Part shown: one piece after another, positions 1-6,500 of the stretch
How positions within the stretch are numbered: the first letter of the stretch is position 1
Layout of the letters: the number at the start of each line of letters is the position of its first letter
Source of the DNA: Amoeboradix gromovi
Lineage: Eukaryota > Sanchytriomycota > Sanchytriomycetes > Sanchytriales > Sanchytriaceae
Length of the DNA stretch: 14,581 nucleotides
NCBI GenBank assembly: GCA_018985225.1
Contig: JADGIF010000209.1
Span: 1 to 14,581 of the forward strand
Direction: 5' to 3'
Notes under the pieces: generated by a model
Database searches by the model: none
The model's input: the letters and a program-made list of their open reading frames with translations, nothing else
What the model was told of the DNA's origin: nothing
Position numbers and translations under genes: made by a program

Positions 1-84
1 GATCTTTTATTAACGATAGCATTCCTCCGTATGGAGCACCTCCTTTAAAAACGAGTTAGTCTAGTTTTTATATTTGGTGTCCCA
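1..84 (+). mobile_element. Right-end fragment of a terminal-inverted-repeat element (MITE family copy C)
   Basis: The first 84 bases match, in reverse complement, the left part of the complete element at 12894-13192: the terminal repeat plus about 55 bp of inner sequence with the shared segment GGAGCACCTCCTTTAAAAAC. The outer end is TGTCCCA at 78-84 by comparison with the other copies, so the body lies to the left, outside the window. The base pair after the end is TG, not the TA expected of a fresh Tc1/mariner-type insertion, so the flank has decayed or the end is off by a base. A short frame from base 3 is open until TAG at 57-59. Confidence 0.75.
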
Positions 85-97
85 TGAGTAAAGTAAG

Positions 98-235
98 ATG
101 GACCGGAAGAATGATACAATGATGAGAAAAATAGCTGATACTTATGTTAATTGCTATTCTATGTTATCTGAGGATGAGAAAGATTTATTAAATTCTATGA
201 AAGATGTTTTAAGCAATGACAATCAGGTTCAATAA
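98..235 (+). other. Short open frame of 45 residues, possible gene remnant
   Basis: An ATG at 98 opens a 45-codon frame ending TAA at 233-235. The product is acidic and Lys-rich, and its second half (LSEDEKDLLNSMKDVL) would form an amphipathic helix. It begins only 13 bp after the end of the repeat fragment at 1-84 and has an in-frame stop at 89-91. It could be a minor gene, the last exon of a gene cut by the element, or chance. No family is recognised. From 236 to 387 nothing convincing is seen. Confidence 0.2.
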
Positions 236-401
236 AATACTTTAAATACAACTATCATTACTCTTTTTTAAATGAAATTACTTTTATTCCCATTCACATA
301 ACCATCGTAAATGGAAACTGGAATCGCTTTAAGATAAACATTGACACAAAAAACTTAACTGTACCATTCAAACTATATGTTGTCCAATCATATGAAATAG
401 T

Positions 402-499
402 GACATTTTGTCAGAATAGACTTGTATTTTAGGAGATGAAATGTTTCAAGCCATTTATCTCGACTAGTCAGAAACAGGAGTTAGGGACATTTTGTCAGA
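402..499 (+). repeat. Pair of 14-bp direct repeats, GACATTTTGTCAGA
   Basis: The identical 14-mer GACATTTTGTCAGA occurs at 402-415 and 486-499. The second copy lies in the damaged left end of the repeat element at 484-903. There GGGACA (484-489) is separated from CCCAAATATAAAAAC (506-520) by about 16 bases that include the repeat. One explanation is a small duplication or insertion that split the terminal repeat. The function is unknown. Confidence 0.45.
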
Positions 500-903
500 T
501 CAGGTCCCAAATATAAAAACTAGACTAACTCTCTGAGACAGCTTGAATCATTATGTCAAGTGTGTATTAACCAGTAGTAAATTAAATTAATCTATTCAAG
601 TAAATTATTTTAGTATAAAAGCTTTTCATCCATTAAAATCTTAGAAACAATAACTAATAAGAAGAAGAGAAACAAAAAATAAGTTATACGAAAGGTGGTA
701 AGAAGAAGAAAATGGGACAGATAAGACACTCAAAGACCTTAATGGAAAGAAATAGTGAGTCATCTTGTTACATTATAAAGAGAGGAATGGCATTAATGAA
801 AGAAAATTGGTTTGAAAGAAGGACTTTTATTAATAATGGTATTTCCTCCTTATGGTGCACCTACTTTAAAGACGACTTGGACTAGTTTTTATATGTTGTC
901 CCA
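484..903 (+). mobile_element. Terminal-inverted-repeat element, about 420 bp (MITE family copy B)
   Basis: The left end reads CCCAAATATAAAAAC then TAGACTAACTC at 506-531, with GGGACA just outside at 484-489. The right end at about 878-903 is its degenerate inverse and closes with TGTCCCA. Inner sequence at about 725-880 matches the reverse complement of the complete copy at 12894-13192, including CTCAAAGACCT, AATGAAAGAAAA and the GGTGCACCTACTTTAAAG block. The left end appears interrupted by about 16 bp, and no clean TA duplication remains. No full transposase is present, so this is a non-autonomous or decayed copy. The terminal TGGGACA and the TA flank of the sister copy point to the Tc1/mariner (IS630) superfamily by inference. 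Confidence 0.7.
712..885 (+). other. 57-residue open frame inside the repeat element, frame shared with its sister copy
   Basis: ATG at 712 opens 57 codons to TAG at 883-885; the frame is open back to 661 with a Lys/Glu-rich lead (KGGKKKKMGQ). Its middle (KRGMALMKENWFERRTFIN) aligns with a frame in the reverse complement of copy A (KRGLKVMKENWYNRRSLIN). Copy C at the window start continues with SFINDSIPPYGAPPLKTS. Agreement at protein level among three copies suggests descent from the C-terminus of a protein of the parent transposon, perhaps its transposase. I do not recognise the family. The frames diverge after the shared FIN/LIN segment through a one-base difference, so none is likely functional. 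Confidence 0.35.
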
Positions 904-1190
904 CTTATTAATATGTTTTTAGCGGAATAACATAAAAACAACAGACCATAAAGGCTAACGTTTGTAGCAAGTCGTAAGTCAGCAGATTTAGCAAATGAGT
1001 CGCACAGCGTCAAAATTTGATGTCCAGAAATCAAATGTGGTACGGTTGTAGAAATATTACTAACAACACAGGTAACTAACTTAATTTGAGAAAATTCCTA
1101 TCCATCTAGACATTATTGTTTTAAACGCAATCGTCAACCCAGAGAAACCGTATATCTGAGGACTCAAATGTTTTAATTGCGGTCACAAGA
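882..1190 (-). pseudogene. Interrupted coding-like stretch, unassigned, next to element B
   Basis: On the minus strand a frame is open from 1097 down to 882 (71 codons without an internal stop and without a Met start). Its product is rich in Leu/Ser/Ala helices (for example ILTLCDSFAKSADLRLAT). Immediately upstream another frame is open down to its stop at 1081-1083 (product including SGLTIAFKTIMSRWIGIF). The 3' part runs straight into the terminal repeat of element B. Beyond that element, 388-480 on the same strand is open for 31 codons (SRDKWLETFHLLKYKSIL). This pattern would fit a helical-repeat gene broken by frameshifts and by the element, but no intact frame exists and no family call is possible. 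Confidence 0.25.
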
Positions 1191-1278
1191 CCATGGAGAT
1201 ATCCGCCCAGGCAAAAATGTGCTAAGATGGTATATACCCAAGTTGTCCACACTTAAAAATGTGAACTCTGATTTATTT

Positions 1279-1347
1279 CAGATCTTCGCGTTAACTTGGG
1301 CGATCTCTAAAATTATGTAATATCTGCAGGAACATCGCGAAGATCTG
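1279..1347. repeat. 12-bp perfect inverted repeat with 45-bp loop
   Basis: CAGATCTTCGCG at 1279-1290 is matched exactly by CGCGAAGATCTG at 1336-1347. A related short string, ACTTGGG, follows each arm (about 1293 and 1348). The structure sits in a gene-poor interval (1191-1535) where I see no other gene. It could be the fold-back of a small element or a transcript hairpin downstream of homoserine dehydrogenase, about 190 bp past its stop. Confidence 0.5.
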
Positions 1348-1535
1348 ACTTGGGGAGAAGAAATCATAGTACGGCGGTTTTGCCTAATATTTCCGGTTGC
1401 ACTAAAGCACTTCCGCAAAAATTGGTTAGTCTATTTTTACCGTGAGTATACAACAAGCTCTTATCCCAAGCTACTTTTAATATGACTTGAACTTGCTTAA
1501 CTTAAAGATGAATATTTTGATGGAAAGTATTAAGT

Positions 1536-2495
1536 TTATTCTCTTATTCGTAAGAAATCTGAATAACACCCAAATGCAGTTACTTCTGCACCTGCACCAG
1601 AACCTTGAATAACAAGACCCGTTGGAAATCGTTTTGACGTGATTTTTACCAGGTTGTCACTTCCTTCTAATCTTGCAAGAACATGACTCTTATCATATGA
1701 GCATAAAGACACCGTAGCACTCAGATTCTTGAAGTTGATCTTGCCTACATAACTCAACTTCTTATTCGCCTGATCTGCATTTTTGGCCAAGGTATGAAAA
1801 TGCTCATCATATGTAGGCAATTCAGTCAAGAAGTCAGTTAAATCTAAATCTCTAAGCGGCTCTGGTACAATATTTTCTACCTGAATTTGAGCAGCCTCCA
1901 AATCCAAATTGCAAACGCGCCCTAAAATCAACATCTTTCTCATGACGTCTATTCCATTCAAGTCATCTCGAGGATCAGGCTCAGTGTAACCTAACTTCTT
2001 GGCTTTAAGTACCACTTCGGAAAAGTTTTCTGAGAGATTGTTAAAAATGTAGGAAAGCGTTCCGCTAAGAACGCCTTCAATCATATGTATCTGGTCCCCA
2101 CTTTTTACCATATCACTCAATGTGCGGATAATTGGAAGGCCTGCACCGCAACTGCTTTCAAAGTAAATCTTCTTAGGTGAAGAAGCTAATAGCTTGTAAT
2201 ACTGTAAATCCCCACTGAATCCTTTTTTATTCGCCGCAATTATATGTTTGTTCCAGCTCAAGTACTGAAGTGCAATATCTTCATTTGCAGTACAATCAAT
2301 TATAACGTCGGTGTGCATTTTCATTTCTTCAACACCTTTACCCTGCTTTAACTCATTTCTCCAATCGGCTGAGGGCGCTAAACAGTATAATTTGCTGCTG
2401 CAAATTACGCTTACTGCAACCTTATTTTCGATAAACATATCTATCAAGGCACTACCAACTGTTCCAAGTCCAATAATTCCAATACGAAGAGACAT
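1536..2495 (-). CDS. HOM6: Homoserine dehydrogenase (Hom6-like)
   Basis: This enzyme reduces aspartate-4-semialdehyde to homoserine with NAD(P)H, the step shared by threonine and methionine synthesis, in the cytosol. The 319-residue product starts directly with the Rossmann fold (GLGTVG at 9-14) and has NKKGFSGDL at 89-97. The dimerisation/catalytic core carries CGAGLPII (116-123), GVLSGTLSYIFN (141-152) and the family hallmark GYTEPDPRDDLNGIDV (169-184). By comparison with yeast Hom6, E172, D183 and K187 correspond to substrate and catalytic residues. The C-terminus has the expected GSGAGAEVTAFG. It is a monofunctional form, about 40 residues shorter than yeast Hom6, without an aspartokinase or ACT domain. 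No introns are seen. The stop codon is embedded in AATAAA (GAATAAAC). Just before the start codon the sequence AAAGGAGGTATCATG looks like a bacterial ribosome site, probably by chance. Confidence 0.95.
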   Translation of the reverse strand: MSLRIGIIGLGTVGSALIDMFIENKVAVSVICSSKLYCLAPSADWRNELKQGKGVEEMKMHTDVIIDCTANEDIALQYLSWNKHIIAANKKGFSGDLQYYKLLASSPKKIYFESSCGAGLPIIRTLSDMVKSGDQIHMIEGVLSGTLSYIFNNLSENFSEVVLKAKKLGYTEPDPRDDLNGIDVMRKMLILGRVCNLDLEAAQIQVENIVPEPLRDLDLTDFLTELPTYDEHFHTLAKNADQANKKLSYVGKINFKNLSATVSLCSYDKSHVLARLEGSDNLVKITSKRFPTGLVIQGSGAGAEVTAFGCYSDFLRIRE

Positions 2496-2771
2496 GATAC
2501 CTCCTTTGCAGATTGGGACAGCTTTTGATACTAACTAAATAAACAATCTATCACGATTGCGTGAGATGTTTCACTCATGTATAAGTGTTTGGGCCCTTTC
2601 TCTCAAAGTCTCTGTCATTTATGCCATGATAAAATCATACGTAACTTCAAAAAAGGAGATTATCTATTTCATTCATGTTTGCAATTTACACTAGAAAGTG
2701 CCATTATCTTAGTAACCTCAGTTTAAATTTGATTTTAATGTTTTATTTATTCTATGTTTTCAGTCTTGCCA
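2496..2771. promoter_or_regulatory. Intergenic region between homoserine dehydrogenase and tRNA-Ile
   Basis: This 276-bp gap must hold the promoter of homoserine dehydrogenase (minus strand) and the upstream flank of the tRNA gene (plus strand). A short palindrome TCACG-ATTG-CGTGA lies at 2551-2564, about 56 bp upstream of the dehydrogenase start. Next to it, TCACTCA (2570-2576) resembles one half of a Gcn4-type site with one mismatch; Gcn4 controls amino-acid genes in yeast, so this is suggestive only. A T-rich tract (about 2740-2760) precedes the tRNA. No open frame of interest is present. Confidence 0.3.
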
Positions 2772-2845
2772 GCTCGCTTAGATCAGTTGGTTAGATCGTC
2801 GAGCTAATAACTCGAAGGTCGACAGTTCAATCCTGTCAGTGAGCA
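2772..2845 (+). tRNA. tRNA-Ile, anticodon AAT
   Basis: A full cloverleaf can be drawn by eye. The acceptor stem is GCTCGCT (2772-2778) with AGTGAGC (2838-2844), including one G-T pair, and the discriminator is A2845. The D stem is GATC/GATC (2781-2784, 2794-2797) around AGTTGGTTA. The anticodon stem is TCGAG/CTCGA (2799-2803, 2811-2815) with loop CTAATAA, giving anticodon AAT (read as IAU after A-to-I editing) for Ile. The variable loop is AGGTC. The T stem is GACAG/CTGTC (2821-2825, 2833-2837) with loop TTCAATC. There is no intron and no encoded CCA, as in eukaryotic nuclear tRNA genes. The GGTT and TTCAATCC segments serve as the internal A and B promoter boxes. The gene ends one base before the stop codon of the convergent transferase gene. 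Confidence 0.96.
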
Positions 2846-2846
2846 T

Positions 2847-3512
2847 TTACATTATCTTTTGGTTAATTTCCTCAATAAACTCGTCAATGCACATTTGCTT
2901 TAAGTTCGCTTTCATTGTGCATGCTACGATATGCCATTCATCTATATCAAAGTGATATATGCCGACGTTTTCACATGTATATTTTCCGTCCTGATATACA
3001 ACGTTCACATTATCTTCAAAACCGGTTCCCATACACTTTAAATAAGATTCTTTTGCTGTCCACACATGGCAAAATCGGTTTATATCTTTTCCAATAAATT
3101 CCAACTCTTCCTTGAACAATACCAACGACAGCTGCCTAATAAAAACCTGCTCTTCCTCTTTTTTTTTGTTTTCTATATCATGGTATATTTGTTTTTTATC
3201 CATTACATCTATTCCAACCTGTTTTTTATCTACTGCGCAGACAACATAATCCCCATCATGGCTTATATTCATGTCCATCTCTGAGTTCATAACACATGGT
3301 CTATTGTGTTTATTTCTCTTTATTTCCGGAAACTTCCCATTATGCAGCATGGTCATACCTAGCAGCAGTCCACACAAACTTCTGCACTTGTCTAAATCAT
3401 CCCTAAACCTCATTATTCTCAGCTTTTCACTCTCAGATATTATACCCATAAATTCCTTGAGCTTTTTAAACGAATCCCTGTCTATTTTTATAACACATAT
3501 GCAAGGTTTCAT
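2847..3512 (-). CDS. 4'-phosphopantetheinyl transferase, Sfp/Lys5 (AASDHPPT) type
   Basis: The family transfers the phosphopantetheine arm of CoA to a serine of acyl- or peptidyl-carrier domains, turning apo into holo proteins. In fungi the targets include fatty acid synthase, the lysine-pathway enzyme Lys2, and polyketide or peptide synthases. All signature motifs are visible in 221 residues: RFRDDLDKCRSLCG (35-48), NISHDGDYV (82-90), GIDVM (100-104, with the Mg-binding Asp102) and WTAKESYLKCMGTG (151-164, with W151, K154, E155 and K159). A Lys/Glu-rich loop (about 106-122, KKKEEE) separates the two halves. The length is slightly below yeast Lys5 (272). It lies 47 bp downstream of acetyl-CoA carboxylase on the same strand, so its promoter must overlap that gene's 3' end. 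Which carrier protein it serves cannot be told from this window. Confidence 0.93.
   Translation of the reverse strand: MKPCICVIKIDRDSFKKLKEFMGIISESEKLRIMRFRDDLDKCRSLCGLLLGMTMLHNGKFPEIKRNKHNRPCVMNSEMDMNISHDGDYVVCAVDKKQVGIDVMDKKQIYHDIENKKKEEEQVFIRQLSLVLFKEELEFIGKDINRFCHVWTAKESYLKCMGTGFEDNVNVVYQDGKYTCENVGIYHFDIDEWHIVACTMKANLKQMCIDEFIEEINQKIM
2857..2860 (+). terminator. Pol III terminator T4 for the tRNA gene
   Basis: TTTT at 2857-2860 is the first run of four T after the tRNA, 12 bp past its end. It lies inside the last codons of the phosphopantetheinyl transferase on the other strand, where it encodes part of a Lys codon. Four T is a minimal but usual Pol III stop. Confidence 0.6.
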
Positions 3513-3534
3513 TGCACAATTTTGAAAAAATTAT

Positions 3535-3544
3535 TTTATTTATT
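3535..3544 (-). promoter_or_regulatory. Two overlapping AATAAA poly(A) signals after acetyl-CoA carboxylase
   Basis: On the minus strand the 47-bp gap reads ATAATAAATAAAATAA, giving AATAAA twice (3539-3544 and 3535-3540). They begin about 15 bases after the carboxylase stop and end about 22 bases before the transferase ATG. Cleavage of the upstream transcript would therefore fall at or inside the start of the next gene. Confidence 0.45.
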
Positions 3545-3559
3545 ATGCAAGTTTGTTAT

Positions 3560-6500
3560 CTACATGACTTTTATAGCTCTTTGTAAGTATTCAACTTTTT
3601 GCTTTATTTCTCGAACTACCATGTCATACAATATCTCTTCACACTTGTTTACATCTTTTAAATCACCTTGAATTTTATTAAGTACTTCTGACTTCTTGAC
3701 ATTAGTATTCAATTCAAATTTGTCATACATTCTCTTGTAATACCTGTAATAATGTTCCTTCAAAAGTGCCATTTCCAAGAATGCCCCAAAGTATCTTCTA
3801 CAATCCTCCCATTCCACTATGTCATCTATCACCTTCATTTGCATCATCCTTTCTGGTGTATCATGTAAACCCGCATAATATTCAGCAATCTGCAATACCA
3901 ATGATGTCTGTGCTTGTGGTATCTTCACCGCTCCCTTGTCAAACATGCTATTGTACAGTTGTAACTGTTTTTCGTTCCTTAGTTTAATAGCTGCTAATCC
4001 CTGAGGCTCTAATATGTTGCCTTTCGAAGTTTTGTCTGCAAATATACTGATTTGTTCTTTATTTATGGATGAATCCAATACCACCCACGAGCCTCCTCTT
4101 AATTCACCATTTGGTAGTATGTATATAATCACTGGTTGCTTATATTGTTGTAACTGCTCAACAATCATTGATCCGAACTTCAATACCATATTGTACATAT
4201 CTGTCTGTCCCCCACTAAATCCTCTCCAATTTGCTAATATTAGCAATGGCAACCCTTCATGGTTAAAGTCCTTTATTGCTTCTGCAGTTTTATATGCACC
4301 ATTTGGATAAAATACATGTGCTGCTTCACTTACACATCTCTCGCTACTTGCTAATTGCGCTGGGTCTGCAGGTATATAGGATTCACTTTTTATTGAGTCA
4401 CTAGTTATAACACCAATAGGATAGCCCATTAATCTGCCTCTTCCAATTATGATAGTCTTAGCCCATCCACCACATGTCTCCATAAATGATCCTTTATCTA
4501 ATAACCCGTCATACTCGACGCTGCATATCGATGCTCTAATGTTGCTATAATCGTATTTATCGAGAGTGGTTCTGCTATCGGTAACCAACCGGGGTGCCAG
4601 CTCACCCATAGTAAGTGGTACATACTGAATCCATTTAAGTGCTTTATTAAATGCATCTTGATCTGTGTTCACTATCAAATGACTGGTACCGTTGCTGTAC
4701 ATGACCTCTGGTCCTCCGAGTTGTAGATTGTTGTTGTAAACTTTATTCTGTAATAATTTATTCAACGCATCTTTACCGGTTAGTAAGATGCACGAGTCTT
4801 TCTTTTGAATTACTCTACTAGCTAGTCTGCTTAAATAAGCCCCTATCCCTACAGATCTACAGCTTACAATGCTTACAGTAAAACATTCGTTGTAGCACTC
4901 AAACGTCTCACTCGCTATTAAACCACTAGCACTAAGGTTCTCTACTCCTATATTGGTGCCCACAACACTCTTGATCCTCTGCTCATTTTCAAGCTGTTCA
5001 AAAACTACATCCTGCAATATATCAGGACTGTTCAGTTTCAGAAACAAGTAGTTCTCTGAAGTGATGTACAAGTACTGAATCTGATTATTTACCAATTTTA
5101 CCTGTAAATAAGGTATTATAGAATCAACCACACCGACTCTAGCGCCGCTGTTGCAACTGAAGTATATTCTAGGTAATCTATATTTTCTACAATATTCACT
5201 GATCCTGTAAAAATATTGAGATTCTAATACGCTAAATGAGCCATAATTATTGCAGATATCATTTGCTATAACGATTACTGATCTACCTTGGGGAGCTTCT
5301 GGCGATTTGTAGATAAATTTGTACGCAACCATGGCTATTGTAGCTGGTATGAATGTGGTGGATTCGACAACTTGATCATTGATGACTTGCAAATACAAAA
5401 CACTTTCTAGAGAACCATTTAACTCAGCAACAGACCGGCTTATAATGCTTGGAATATCATGAATGTATATAGTATTCATGCTGATAGCTTTGGCTCTATT
5501 AGATTGAATTGCTGTAATCGGCAAATAAGGCTCTTTAATTGCAGTATTGTTGATAATCATCTTTATGTTTAACCCGTCTTCATCCGATGCTATAAATCTG
5601 CAAGACTGCGGTTCGCTGTACTCGCTAGTTATCACTGTGAATATTATCTCAGAGGTCGTTATTTTCAACTTTCTAAATAGAACACCATGCTGTTTAATGA
5701 ATTTGGTTAACTCCAGTTCAATAACAGTTATCTCCAACATAAATATCGGTTTAAATACTACAAACAAATGATTATGATTGCTGTTTGGATGGGCAATAGA
5801 AGCTATTTCCATTACATTTAACATTACAGCCAGCATTTGTCTTCCATGATTTAAAAGGAATGATTTGATGTCTATACTGTGGTTAATATCATTATCAAAT
5901 GTATGAGTAACATACCTAATGAAAATACGCTCGTCATTCTTATTGTCTTTTGCTATTGCATGATAGACTTGACATTTAACATTATCATAAAACAATGGAT
6001 TTATGGTAAAGTTGACAAATCTAGACAGTTCCAAATCTACAACAAGACCAGGCTCCACATTTCTAATTACAATGTCTTCAACTTTATTTTTAAAAGTAAA
6101 GTATTTTAGAAACGACTTGGATTTGTAAATTATAAACGTTATTCTAGTGTTCCAGGTGTATTGAACCAATAGTTTAGACCACTCCTCATCGGTATAGCCA
6201 TATATATCATCCAATATCACATAAATTAGATTAATTCTGTCGTTGTTAAATTCATTCAACTGGTCCGACAAATGCTTAACACTGGCTACCACTATGCGTC
6301 CTTCTATATCTTCTTTGCTAAACGTCAACACGTCTTCACTGAGCACACTGGTTCTGGTGGCGGGTCCAACAGTTTTAGCTATAAAGCACATTAAACAGCA
6401 ATGCTTGATAAATGGTTCATTAAGAGCAAATTCAACAAGCAAGTCTAATATACAACAAGGAGATTCGACTAGCGATACTAAGAGCTCACTGGGGTTATTG

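Noticed and set aside
1425-1440. GTTAGTCTATTTTTAC, resembling the inner part of the MITE terminal repeat
   Set aside because: Only about 15 bp match, the outer TGTCCCA end is missing and no partner end is seen; chance is likely in AT-rich sequence.
2489-2510. Bacterial origin of the contig suggested by the Shine-Dalgarno-like site
   Set aside because: The multidomain eukaryotic carboxylase, the tRNA without CCA and with an AAT anticodon, and the Fanzor remnants all argue for a eukaryote.
2311-2538. 75-codon plus-strand frame over the start of homoserine dehydrogenase
   Set aside because: It is antisense to the conserved Rossmann fold and has no recognisable features.
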